DNA of 64,000 bases from HIMB11 sp965657135 (GTDB taxonomy: Bacteria > Pseudomonadota > Alphaproteobacteria > Rhodobacterales > Rhodobacteraceae), in assembly GCA_965657135.1 (NCBI GenBank), contig CBFHNF010000002.1, forward strand, positions 62,001 to 126,000, written 5' to 3'. This document shows positions 34,187 through 41,839 of this stretch, one piece after another. Made by a program: the position numbers and the translations under genes. How positions within the stretch are numbered: the stretch's first letter is position 1; each line of letters begins with the position of its first letter. The notes below the pieces were generated by a model that made no database searches, was not told the origin of the DNA, and saw only the letters and a program-made list of their open reading frames with translations.

Positions 34187-34717
34187 ATGTTCAAATTCCT
34201 AAAGGTTTTGATGCCTGTGGTATTGGTTGCTGGTTGTGGTCTAAAGCCTTCGATAGATGATGAAAAACTATCAGATTTGAATTTTTCATTGGTCGAATTT
34301 TTCGTTGGTGAAACACTTGCGCATGGTCAGTTTCAGGATGTTTTGGGAAATGTGTCACGTCGTTTCAATGTTACGATCAATGGATCGTGGGATGGTAGCA
34401 AACTCATTCTTGTAGAAGATTTTGTGTATTCTGATGGTGCTGAAGAACAGCGCATTTGGACCCTGACGAAAAACGGCGACAATGAATGGCAGGGTCACGC
34501 CGATGGAGTTGTAGGAGGTGCCGAAGGGGAAATAGATGGGGACATGTTCTATTGGACCTATACGATCGACCTCCCTCTGCCCAGTGGTGAAATGCGCGTG
34601 TCGTTTAAGGATTATATGTGGATGCTGTCGGAAACGCGTGTTTTGAACAAGGCATATATGTCAAAATGGGGCATCCCTGTTGGCGAAGTCACAATCATGT
34701 TTGAAAAAGTGAAATAA
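34187..34717 (+). CDS. DUF3833 lipoprotein
   Basis: 176 residues. Lipoprotein signal MFKFLKVLMPVVLVAGC. The mature part has the DUF3833 pattern: LVEFFVGETLAHGQFQDVLG, FNVTINGSWDGSKLILVEDFVYSDGAEEQRIW, and MFYWTYTIDLPLPSGEMRVSFKDYMWML. Probably a periplasmic lipid-binding beta-sandwich; function unknown. Confidence 0.85.
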   Translation: MFKFLKVLMPVVLVAGCGLKPSIDDEKLSDLNFSLVEFFVGETLAHGQFQDVLGNVSRRFNVTINGSWDGSKLILVEDFVYSDGAEEQRIWTLTKNGDNEWQGHADGVVGGAEGEIDGDMFYWTYTIDLPLPSGEMRVSFKDYMWMLSETRVLNKAYMSKWGIPVGEVTIMFEKVK

Positions 34718-34732
34718 GCACCAGCATAGGGT

Positions 34733-34930
34733 TTATTTGACAACTCTTATCTGTTTCGCAAAACGCACCTCTTCAATTCCGTCCTGCGTGACATGTCCAA
34801 GTGCGTCGATCCAACCGCGCTTGCGGCACATATCGAACTGGGTGACTCGGTTGTTTGGATCCGCCCCGTGCGTGATGGCATGTTCCAACAAAAATGCACG
34901 GTACGAAAATTCAAGATTTTGATCGGCCAT
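34733..34930 (-). CDS. Small conserved-looking hypothetical protein
   Basis: 65 residues from the ATG at 34930. ADQNLEFSYRAFLLEHAI, then RVTQFDMCRKRGWIDALG and a short basic tail. It has balanced protein-like composition and fills the space after the convergent DUF3833 gene. No ribosome site stands out and I do not recognise a family. Confidence 0.45.
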   Translation of the reverse strand: MADQNLEFSYRAFLLEHAITHGADPNNRVTQFDMCRKRGWIDALGHVTQDGIEEVRFAKQIRVVK

Positions 34931-35010
34931 GCACAAAGAGTAGCATAAGAAACAATCAAATCAAAACCGCCGTTTGTCCAATCTAAGAACCCATCTTTCA
35001 TTATTCCAAA

Positions 35011-35110
35011 AGCAAAAGAGCCCCCGATTTCGGAGGCCATTTGCGTCAGATTCGCATGGATGGGAGGAGGTCATGCGAACCTTCGTTGGCGATACAGGGA
35101 GGTTACTCGC
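35011..35110 (-). ncRNA. Candidate small RNA with CCUCCUCCC loop and intrinsic terminator (CcsR/alpha-r14-like)
   Basis: On the minus strand an 8-bp perfect stem TTCGCATG/CATGCGAA (35072-35079 with 35051-35058) encloses a 13-base loop containing CCTCCTCCC. Thirty bases on, GCCTCCGA-TT-TCGGGGGC (one mismatch, 35037-35020) is followed by CTCTTTTG, an intrinsic terminator. Loops with this anti-Shine-Dalgarno word define the alphaproteobacterial CcsR ('cuckoo') and alpha-r14 RNAs. It lies 105 bases after the 2OG oxygenase stop, on that strand, so it could be processed from that mRNA. The 5' end given is a guess. Confidence 0.6.
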
Positions 35111-35214
35111 CGTTGAATGAAGATTAGCAATAATTGTACGTGGAAAAAATAAACAATTTTACATGTCCGATATGCGCGTCTCGCATAGCTAAGTTCCAAA
35201 ACACCTGTGGCAGA

Positions 35215-36000
35215 TTACTCTAATCGCCCATAAAAGGTCTGCCTTGCCGTTTCAGATAGCGCAATGCCAGGCTGGGAATTATAGGCAAGAACAACCAACA
35301 TTCGTTGCCTTTCCCCGATAGAAGGCGTGACACGATGCATTGAATTTCTTCCGCGAAATAACACCAATGTGCCCGGATCAATGTCCAAAATCTCGACAGG
35401 AGTTTGGCCATCAAGGACGCTTAGTACACCGTCATAGTTCATGTCGCCCGCATCAGCATCACGCATATTTTTTACATACTCGAAGGTTCCACCTTCTGTG
35501 GGTCTTTGCAACAATAAGGTTATTGCAAATTCAGAATTGTCAAAGTGCCAGTTTAACTCTTGGCCTTCGCTTGCATAATGCACATTAACCGATGAAAGTG
35601 GATCGGCGTAAGGATAAAGGGCGTCTTCACCAACGACTGCTGCAATAAACGACTTAAATTCAGCAGCGTTGTATATGTGTAACAGGGGCGATTTACTGGG
35701 AATCTGATCGGTGCATATGCAGCCCTTGGACGAGCTGAGCATGCGATTGTAAACATGATCATCTGATAGGGCGGGATTTTGTTTCGTCAGATAAACGTTG
35801 TGTTTGGCGCTGGTATAAAACGCGCCTTTTTGTGCGGCTTTGGCCTCATGGATCAAATGCTCAAGTGTGTCGGGCTGAATAAAACTGTTCAGTTTTAGGA
35901 CTCCGTTTTTTTGTAATTCGTTTTTACACTTCTCGCGATAGGCAGCGCTGCGAATATCATGTGCCTGTGTATCAATGAATGTGTCGATGTCGCTCATCAT
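35215..36000 (-). CDS. 2-oxoglutarate/Fe(II)-dependent oxygenase-like protein
   Basis: 261 residues from the ATG at 36000 (GTG at 36021 possible). The double-stranded beta-helix has HxD in LNWHFDNSEFAITLLL, about 85 residues later the distal His and oxoglutarate Arg of FRGRNSMHRVTPSIGERQRMLVVL. An N-terminal helical part (1-80) precedes it. Such enzymes hydroxylate or halogenate small molecules or amino acids (HalD- and ArpA-like proteins share this plan). Substrate unknown. Flanked on both sides by anti-SD-type hairpins. Confidence 0.78.
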   Translation of the reverse strand: MMSDIDTFIDTQAHDIRSAAYREKCKNELQKNGVLKLNSFIQPDTLEHLIHEAKAAQKGAFYTSAKHNVYLTKQNPALSDDHVYNRMLSSSKGCICTDQIPSKSPLLHIYNAAEFKSFIAAVVGEDALYPYADPLSSVNVHYASEGQELNWHFDNSEFAITLLLQRPTEGGTFEYVKNMRDADAGDMNYDGVLSVLDGQTPVEILDIDPGTLVLFRGRNSMHRVTPSIGERQRMLVVLAYNSQPGIALSETARQTFYGRLE

Positions 36001-36174
36001 ATGGGTACCTATAGGTTTCACATCACTTTATCTTAGATACAATTCGGTGAAAGTGAACGAGGTTTTCTACCAATTTTTAGTTTGCTTGCTTGATGAGCCT
36101 CATAAGTGCGCACGGTTTGTCCATTGACAGTTCACAAAAATTGCACAAAATGCCCGCATCCGGTTTCGGACGAT

Positions 36175-36224
36175 AAAGGCGGTTCTTATGAATTTTGGGA
36201 GGAATTCATGATTGAGCCGCCTTT
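36175..36224. other. Nested inverted repeat: 8-bp outer stem and 7-bp inner stem with TTGGGAGG/CCTCCCAA loop
   Basis: Outer arms AAAGGCGG (36175-36182) and CCGCCTTT (36217-36224); inner arms ATGAATT (36188-36194) and AATTCAT (36203-36209) with loop 36195-36202. On the plus strand the loop is a Shine-Dalgarno, followed five bases later by an ATG and an eight-codon frame (MIEPPLSF, 36208-36234) and a T-rich tract. On the minus strand the loop is CCTCCCAA, an anti-SD word, in the upstream region of the oxygenase gene. The transcribed strand is not clear. The 150 bases before it (36022-36174) hold nothing I can name. Confidence 0.5.
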
Positions 36225-36306
36225 ATCCTTTTAGCCATGCAAAATTGTTTGGGCAGATATGCAGATTTAACGTTTGATAAAATGCTGCGCTGCGGCTATT
36301 GTGTTT

Positions 36307-36404
36307 GCAATCGCAGCATCCTCCCAGCTGCGTTGCGCGCTCATAAATTTCTCCCTGTTATTTGGGCACGCTCAGAGAAGCCTCCGGATTGCGGAGGCTT
36401 TTTT
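36307..36404 (+). ncRNA. Candidate small RNA with CCUCCC loop and intrinsic terminator
   Basis: A 10-bp stem with one bulged T (36307-36317 with 36327-36336) carries the loop ATCCTCCCA. Forty bases later AAGCCTCCG/CGGAGGCTT (36378-36386 with 36392-36400) with five-base loop and a run of T makes a strong plus-strand terminator. Same design as the minus-strand candidate near 35050. Its loop is complementary over seven bases to the loop at 36195-36202. The 5' end is unknown; it may begin anywhere from about 36170. Confidence 0.55.
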
Positions 36405-36432
36405 GTTTTTACACCTGCGTTTTGGAATAAAT

Positions 36433-36574
36433 GACGGGCGAATGCGACTTTTGAATACAACGGCTCATCGCCCGTCTGAGAACACGAAAAGACAGAAGTT
36501 TCGTAGCCAACAAAAAGGAGCCTTGTGTTCTCTGATCGCTAACCTTGGCGACCAATGCATCTATTTATAGCGAT
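36433..36574. other. Stem-loop-rich intergenic segment
   Basis: Three successive perfect inverted repeats: GACGGGCGA/TCGCCCGTC (36433-36441, 36468-36476), GAGAACAC/GTGTTCTC (36478-36485, 36525-36532) with a further CGAAA/TTTCG inside, and ATCGCT/AGCGAT (36535-36540, 36569-36574). No convincing coding frame. The arrangement suggests a structured RNA. The remaining 130 bases to the next gene are AT-rich promoter-like sequence. Confidence 0.4.
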
Positions 36575-36704
36575 GAACCTATATTATCTACGGCCGTGTA
36601 TCTAAAGTGGATCACTTACAATTTTGTCTATCGACGAAAAACTGAAAATAGCCATAATATAATTGATATGTTCCACATTTAATTTAAGAATTTTGAGAGT
36701 TATT

Positions 36705-37169
36705 ATGAATAAATTTCAGTCGTTAGGTGTGCTTCTTGCTGTCTCAGTGATCCCAAATACGCTCATTGCGCAATCGAACACCTACTGCCCAATGACGTCG
36801 GATCGCCAGAATTGCGTGCGCGTTCTTGCCTGCATTGGGTATGAGGGGGTTTGGTTTAACGGTCGTGCATTTGGCCGCGGCGCAGGTACGTTTAGCGGCA
36901 CAACATCAGATGGTCAGCCGTGTGCAGGCACATGGGTGTCACGGAATTTTTTCGGGCTAGGACAAGCAGAAGTCACGTGTGAAAACGGTCAGACAGGACG
37001 CGTGTTATATACCTATCAAGATGAACACACAGGAACGGCTGTCGGCCAGGGTTCGATGCATTCTGGTGAAAAAATTAAGATTTGGTCGGGCAAGAATGTA
37101 TTGGAATATTTGCGCGGCGATACGGGTGAGAGTATTGCATATTTACCTTGTTCTGGGGGGCCATCTTAA
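36705..37169 (+). CDS. Secreted protein of unknown function
   Basis: 154 residues from the ATG at 36705. Signal peptide to about residue 23 (LIA-QS). The mature part has six Cys and a repeated beta-type pattern (GRAFGRGAGTFSGTTSDGQPCAGTWV, GQAEVTCENGQTGRVLYTYQDEHTGTAVG), suggesting a disulfide-bonded beta sandwich. No family is recognised. Confidence 0.65.
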   Translation: MNKFQSLGVLLAVSVIPNTLIAQSNTYCPMTSDRQNCVRVLACIGYEGVWFNGRAFGRGAGTFSGTTSDGQPCAGTWVSRNFFGLGQAEVTCENGQTGRVLYTYQDEHTGTAVGQGSMHSGEKIKIWSGKNVLEYLRGDTGESIAYLPCSGGPS

Positions 37170-37351
37170 TGGGATAATGTGCGTTGTCAGCTACCTTATT
37201 ACATTTGAAATGTGCTGATAACCAAACCATCCCAAATTTATGCTACCCTAAGACCGTTATCATCTTCGCGTGGCAATTTTTGAAAACTCCTTTAACGCAC
37301 GCAGAGTGCATCACTTGCACAATGTCTACCTAAGGAGGCCAAAATGACCTG

Positions 37352-37378
37352 AAACGGAGTCATTACGCTCCGTTTTTT
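37352..37378. terminator. Intrinsic terminator at the tupA 3' end and plus-strand convergent transcript
   Basis: AAACGGAG (37352-37359) pairs perfectly with CTCCGTTT (37368-37375), loop of eight, followed by TTT on the plus strand. On the minus strand it starts at the tupA stop but has only a weak U-tract. In the 180 bases upstream on the plus strand there is a hairpin GTGCA/TGCAC and a strong SD with a two-codon frame (ATG ACC TGA). Confidence 0.75.
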
Positions 37379-38174
37379 ATTTTGCATTAAACATAAAAAG
37401 CGATTGTCCATCAATCGTGTAGCTGTTGATTATTTCGGCGGCCCGCGCAGAAGTTAGCCACCGTTCTAATGCCATTGCTAGATCATGTTTCACATGGTTG
37501 TGTCGGTTTGGGTTTATCGGCAAATAGGCGTATTGATTAAATAAAGCAGGATCACCTTGAAAGAGAATGCGAAGTTCAGCTTTGTTTTGGAAATTCAACC
37601 AACTCGCACGATCTGACAAGATATAGGCGTCCATTCCCGCCGCGGTGTTCAGCGATGCGCCCATGCCGGATCCCACGGCTCGATACCAAGGCCCGAATTC
37701 ATCGCTCGCAAGTCCGGACGCCACCCAAAGAGCCTGTTCTTTTTTATGCGTTCCGCTGTCATCCCCACGGCTGACAAAACGTGATTGGGAAGTTGCAATT
37801 GCATTCAGTGCAGATGAAACCGTTGTGGCCTCTTCTACACGAGCGGGGTCATTGTTGGGTCCGATTATCACGAAATCATTGTACATGATTTCACGTCGAT
37901 GTGTTCCAAAACCATCCGCAACAAAACTCTCTTCCGCCGCTTTGGAATGCACTAGGATTGCGTCCACATCGCCTGCTGCGCCCAAACGGATTGCCTGGCC
38001 AGTACCAACAATCAACAGCTGAACATCAAGCCCCAGGTCTAGCTTGATTGCGGGCAATAACTTGTCACTTAGGCCTGAATTATTAAACGATGTCGTCACG
38101 GCCATTCGCATCATATCGGCATTGGATAGTGTGGCTGTAGAAATTATAAGCAGCATAAAAAGGAAACGGATCAT
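37377..38174 (-). CDS. tupA: Tungstate ABC transporter substrate-binding protein
   Basis: 265 residues. Signal peptide 1-19. TupA features are RMAVTTSFNNSGLSDKLLPAI, VGTGQAIRLGAAGDVDAILVHSKAAEESFV, YNDFVIIGP and SRGDDSGTHKKEQALW. TTS near the start and the SGTHKKE motif contact the oxyanion in this family. It binds WO4 (possibly MoO4) in the periplasm. Last gene of tupBCA; its start overlaps tupC by four bases. Confidence 0.9.
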   Translation of the reverse strand: MIRFLFMLLIISTATLSNADMMRMAVTTSFNNSGLSDKLLPAIKLDLGLDVQLLIVGTGQAIRLGAAGDVDAILVHSKAAEESFVADGFGTHRREIMYNDFVIIGPNNDPARVEEATTVSSALNAIATSQSRFVSRGDDSGTHKKEQALWVASGLASDEFGPWYRAVGSGMGASLNTAAGMDAYILSDRASWLNFQNKAELRILFQGDPALFNQYAYLPINPNRHNHVKHDLAMALERWLTSARAAEIINSYTIDGQSLFMFNAK

Positions 38175-38881
38175 ACGACGATATCTCCTGCAATAAATTT
38201 TTGGGCAGCCAGTGTCGGGGGCAGTTCAAAAAACGTGTTTGCAAGACTGTGCGCGTCGATTTGACCGTCTTTCAAAAATATGACGCGATCTGCCATGCGA
38301 CGGGCTTGCCCTATATTGTGCGTTGACATGATTATTGTGGTGCCTGTATTTTTGGCTTCTTTTAGCAGGGCCTCAATCTCAATTGTTGCCGTCCCATCCA
38401 GAGAGGCCGTGGGTTCATCTAGAAACAAAAGCTCTGGGGATGTAATCAGCGCACGCGCAAGCGCGATTTTCTGTTTTTCACCACCTGATAAAAATGGGGC
38501 AGGACGTTCCGTATGTGAGCCTAGGCCGATTTTTGTCGCCCAAGTGCGGGCGTGATCCATTGCAGTTTGTTTGTCGTGACCTTCAATGAGGAGGGGATAG
38601 GCCAAATTTTCCAATACGCTTCGGCGTAACATGATGGGTGATTGAAACACAAAGCTTTGAGCGGTCTTTTTCCCACGTGAGGGCGATGCAAATGTGACCT
38701 GTCCTGAGGATAGGCGGATAATGCCATGCAGGGCCTTAAGTAGGGTTGTTTTGCCCGCGCCATTTGGGCCCATCATAACCGTTGTGCCGCCCTTATTGAT
38801 CGTAAGGTCAATGGGTCCGATAATCCTTTTTTGCCGCACCTTCACCGAAAGGCCGTTTGCAATCATTGGAAACATTACCAC
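38171..38881 (-). CDS. tupC: Tungstate ABC transporter ATP-binding protein
   Basis: 236 residues. Walker A GPNGAGKTTLLKAL, Q-loop VFQSPIMLRRS, signature FLSGGEKQKIALARAL, Walker B ELLFLDEPTASLDG, H-loop STHN. ATPase of the TupABC importer. Overlaps both neighbours (7 and 4 bases), so the three are coupled. Confidence 0.92.
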   Translation of the reverse strand: MVMFPMIANGLSVKVRQKRIIGPIDLTINKGGTTVMMGPNGAGKTTLLKALHGIIRLSSGQVTFASPSRGKKTAQSFVFQSPIMLRRSVLENLAYPLLIEGHDKQTAMDHARTWATKIGLGSHTERPAPFLSGGEKQKIALARALITSPELLFLDEPTASLDGTATIEIEALLKEAKNTGTTIIMSTHNIGQARRMADRVIFLKDGQIDAHSLANTFFELPPTLAAQKFIAGDIVV

Positions 38882-39579
38882 CGTCCCTCTCGCTCAGTTT
38901 GACCCAACCAGTGGGTTGCGAAATTGACAGCTAAGGCCAAGGTGATCAAAACAAATCCCAACGCCAGCGCCAGCGCAAAATCACCTTTGGACGTCTCAAG
39001 TGAAATCGCCGTGGTTAAGACGCGGGTTGCATGATCAATATTGCCGCCCACAATCATAATGGCGCCAACTTCTCCAATGGCGCGGCCAAATCCCGCAAGC
39101 GACGCCGTCATTAGGGCGCGCCGTCCATCCCATAATAGGGTTTTTATGCGCTGCCATTTCGATGTGTTCAGTGAGATCAACAAATCATGATATTCTGACC
39201 ATAATTCGCGCAGGGATTGGTGGGCAATCGATGCAATCAGCGGGGTGATAATGATAACCTGCGCGATGACCATCGCATGTGTTGTGAATAACAACCCCAA
39301 TACGCCGAAGGGCCCAGAACGTGATAACACAATGTAAACGATCAACCCCACTACAACAGGAGGCAACCCCATCAATGCGTTCAATATTGAAATGACCAAA
39401 CGTCGAAAGCGGAACCGTTGCACTGCAAGTACCGCCGCAAGCGGAAGCGCGATCAAACAGGATATCGACAAAGCACTCAAAGTTACGCGCAACGAGCGAA
39501 GGGAAATTTCAACCAGATCAGCGTCCAGCGTGAGCGTTAGCCAGACTGCCTGCTGAATGCCCAGCCACAATTCAGTCAT
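38875..39579 (-). CDS. tupB: Tungstate ABC transporter permease
   Basis: 234 residues with five to six membrane helices and the EAA loop RALMTASLAGFGRAIGEVGAIMIVGGNI. It starts with a run typical of TupB (SLRVTLSALSISCLIALPLAAVLAV). First gene of the operon. No regulatory site is clear in the 69 bases between it and the Mrp gene. Confidence 0.92.
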   Translation of the reverse strand: MTELWLGIQQAVWLTLTLDADLVEISLRSLRVTLSALSISCLIALPLAAVLAVQRFRFRRLVISILNALMGLPPVVVGLIVYIVLSRSGPFGVLGLLFTTHAMVIAQVIIITPLIASIAHQSLRELWSEYHDLLISLNTSKWQRIKTLLWDGRRALMTASLAGFGRAIGEVGAIMIVGGNIDHATRVLTTAISLETSKGDFALALALGFVLITLALAVNFATHWLGQTEREGRW

Positions 39580-39648
39580 CGATACATCCGTATTTGAGTT
39601 GTCCGATCGCTAAATCATTCCATTTCGCGGCACGGACACGATTATGCA

Positions 39649-40716
39649 TTATGTTTGACCTCGATCAATCAATTTGCGTGCCATTTCGCGGAACACTTGG
39701 GATTGTGGGTGCGACGGATGTGAAACCACAATCGGAGTGCCACTATCAGCGGCAAGTCGAATGTTCAAATCTAGCGGGACTTCAGCCAAAAGATCAACGC
39801 CCAGTTTTTCAGCTTCGGCGTGAACACCGCCATGTCCGAAAACATGTTCTTCATGCCCGCAATTTGAACAAATGTGCGTGGACATGTTTTCAATCATACC
39901 GTGTACCGGTACCTTTAGTTGTTGGAACATATCAATCCCTTTTCGCGCATCAATCAACGCGATATCTTGGGGTGTAGAAACCACAATAGCGCCATCCACT
40001 TCCGCTTTTTGGGCGAGAGTCATCTGCACATCCCCAGTACCTGGTGGCAGGTCGACAATCAGAACATCTAATGCCCCCCACTGCACCTGAAACATCATCT
40101 GTTGCAATGCGCCCATCAGCATTGGGCCACGCCAAACGACCGCCTGTCCTTCGTTTGTCATCAGCCCAATCGACATCATGGTAACGCCATGATTTTGTAG
40201 CGGAATGATCAATTTTCCGTCTGGGCTGGAAGGGCGACCTGAGATGCCGAGCATACGCGGTTGTGAGGGGCCATAAACATCTGCATCCAGCAGTCCAACA
40301 CGGCGTCCCTCAGCTGCAAGTGCGCAGGCTAAATTGGCGCTTACCGTTGATTTGCCAACCCCACCTTTCCCAGATGCAATAGCCAGAATGCGATCGACGC
40401 CTGGTACTTTCTGAGGGCCTTTTGGTTCAGCCTTTTTCTTTACGTTCAGATCGGGTGGAGCGCTTGGTGCTTTTTGGGCTGTCATTACGACAGAAACATC
40501 TGTTGCACCCATTTCCTTTAGCATTGCTTCTGTTTTGGTTTTCACAGGCATGTAGGTTTGTGCCTGCGATGGATCAATTTCCATCACAAAGCGCACGCTG
40601 TTTCCCTCAACATTCAGAGCCCGCATCACGCCTGATGAAACGATGTCTCGTCCTCTCTCGGGCGCAACATTTTTTAAGGCCTCTAAAATCTGCTCTTTTG
40701 TTAGGCTCAATTTCAT
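39649..40716 (-). CDS. apbC: Mrp/ApbC (NBP35-type) Fe-S cluster carrier ATPase
   Basis: 355 residues. N-terminal DUF59/MIP18 domain (EQILEALKNVAPERGRDIV), then P-loop deviant Walker A GKGGVGKSTVSANLACALA, switch DADVYGPSQPRMLG, IVDLPPGTGDVQMTLAQ and the Fe-S ligand pair in HICSNCG. It assembles or transfers [4Fe-4S] clusters in the cytoplasm. It stands on the same strand as tupBCA but 69 bases upstream, so operon membership is uncertain. Confidence 0.93.
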   Translation of the reverse strand: MKLSLTKEQILEALKNVAPERGRDIVSSGVMRALNVEGNSVRFVMEIDPSQAQTYMPVKTKTEAMLKEMGATDVSVVMTAQKAPSAPPDLNVKKKAEPKGPQKVPGVDRILAIASGKGGVGKSTVSANLACALAAEGRRVGLLDADVYGPSQPRMLGISGRPSSPDGKLIIPLQNHGVTMMSIGLMTNEGQAVVWRGPMLMGALQQMMFQVQWGALDVLIVDLPPGTGDVQMTLAQKAEVDGAIVVSTPQDIALIDARKGIDMFQQLKVPVHGMIENMSTHICSNCGHEEHVFGHGGVHAEAEKLGVDLLAEVPLDLNIRLAADSGTPIVVSHPSHPQSQVFREMARKLIDRGQT

Positions 40717-40856
40717 TTTCCCTATGCTTGATGATTCCGCTCACTTTATGAACCATTCCAACGGACGCAATGCCAATTTCGATCTAATGTTTATATTAGT
40801 CGTTATCGACGTGACGTAGGGCATCACTTTTCAAAAAAATACATGCGCGTAAAGTG

Positions 40857-41168
40857 TCAAAGTTTGACGGGTTCCCCATGTGGCGTTCGTAAATAAGCAG
40901 CGGCCCATTTTGATTTCAAGACGGCTAATTCCTGTGGTGGGGCGATTTCGCGTTCGTCCAAAAACGTTTCAAGTGTTTCGACCCATGCGTGAAAATAATC
41001 GGACCCCCCATTTAGATCACGCGCTTGGCCATGATGCGCCAGCGTCGCGCCAAATCGGGATGCCCAATCGGGCCAGTGAAAAACGCCAGCTTCGTTCAGC
41101 GCAACAGTCAGTGCAAAGACCTGTGCGTGCCATGGCTCTTCGAAAATGGGTGTCGGCGCCTGATCCAT
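40857..41168 (-). CDS. Nitrile hydratase accessory protein (activator)
   Basis: 103 residues. Start taken as the ATG that overlaps the beta-subunit stop (TAATG at 41166-41170); the frame also opens slightly upstream. FEEPWHAQVFALTVALNEAGVFHWPDWASRFG is the P14K/activator signature, which resembles the beta-subunit N-terminus. It delivers cobalt and helps oxidise the Cys ligands of the alpha subunit. Third gene of the nitrile hydratase operon. Confidence 0.88.
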   Translation of the reverse strand: MDQAPTPIFEEPWHAQVFALTVALNEAGVFHWPDWASRFGATLAHHGQARDLNGGSDYFHAWVETLETFLDEREIAPPQELAVLKSKWAAAYLRTPHGEPVKL

Positions 41169-41839
41169 TATTGGGCCGTCAAGTAAGATTGCCATAAATC
41201 TAGCATCACTTCGTCATTGGGGTTCTCCGCATTGTCCCATAAATCACGTGCATAAAAGCCCACGGAATAAAGTGGTTCTGGTGCCTCTCCCAAACGGTGG
41301 GCGTTACTATCTGGCAGGATATGCGCCCCATGATGTGCAACAATCCAACCTGATTTCCCGCGCGCATAGTTTGGTAATCGGGTGTGGCCCCCATCCACCA
41401 ATGTATTCCCGACGGATCGGGTTTTAATTTGATCGCCAACTTTGAAAATACTGCGCACCTGTGAAGGTCTATCCGCAGGCCCACCACTGGCTAAAATGCG
41501 GGCGACGTTTTCAGCCAACATTTTTCTGTCTATCAATTCAGAATTGGGTGTCGGGGTAAGAGTACGCAGCTCTTCTTTCGTTAGAACTCCGTTGTCCACC
41601 AACAAATCAGCTAAACCCGCCAGCCATTTTTCATAATATCCAAAACGTGCGTAATCCTGAGGAGCGAGGCATTCTCTTGCATGTCGTGAAATGTCTAAAT
41701 TCCATTTCCCTAATGCGCCAGCCGCCAGTGTCAGCGCCAAAGCGCGGCCATGCCAATCTACATCAAAGACGGCGTCAGGTTCTCTAGGGTTTATGTTCCC
41801 ATCACCAAATCGACCGCCCATGTCGTGCACACGTGTCAT
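41168..41839 (-). CDS. nthB: Nitrile hydratase beta subunit
   Basis: 223 residues from the ATG at 41839, overlapping the alpha stop by four bases. Starts TRVHDMGGRFGDGNI, then WHGRALALTLAAGALGKWNLD, YYEKWLAGLADLLVD and C-terminal SH3-like barrel VGDQIKTRSVGN, HTRLPNYARGKSG, YSVGFYARDLW. With the alpha subunit it hydrates nitriles to amides. Confidence 0.93.
   Translation of the reverse strand: MTRVHDMGGRFGDGNINPREPDAVFDVDWHGRALALTLAAGALGKWNLDISRHARECLAPQDYARFGYYEKWLAGLADLLVDNGVLTKEELRTLTPTPNSELIDRKMLAENVARILASGGPADRPSQVRSIFKVGDQIKTRSVGNTLVDGGHTRLPNYARGKSGWIVAHHGAHILPDSNAHRLGEAPEPLYSVGFYARDLWDNAENPNDEVMLDLWQSYLTAQ

Noticed and set aside
35073..35120. A 15-codon plus-strand frame (MRTFVGDTGRLL...) with GGGAGG ahead
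   Set aside because: The SD is the complement of the minus-strand CCTCCTCCC loop, and the adjacent terminator works on the minus strand; the small-RNA reading explains more.
35110..35214. Promoter for the minus-strand small RNA
   Set aside because: Several AT-rich words (TTGTTT, TACAAT) occur but none has correct spacing; not reported as a site.
36237..36570. Open frames of 65 and 98 codons over the hairpin region
   Set aside because: They cross a terminator and several perfect stems and have no ribosome site or protein-like pattern.
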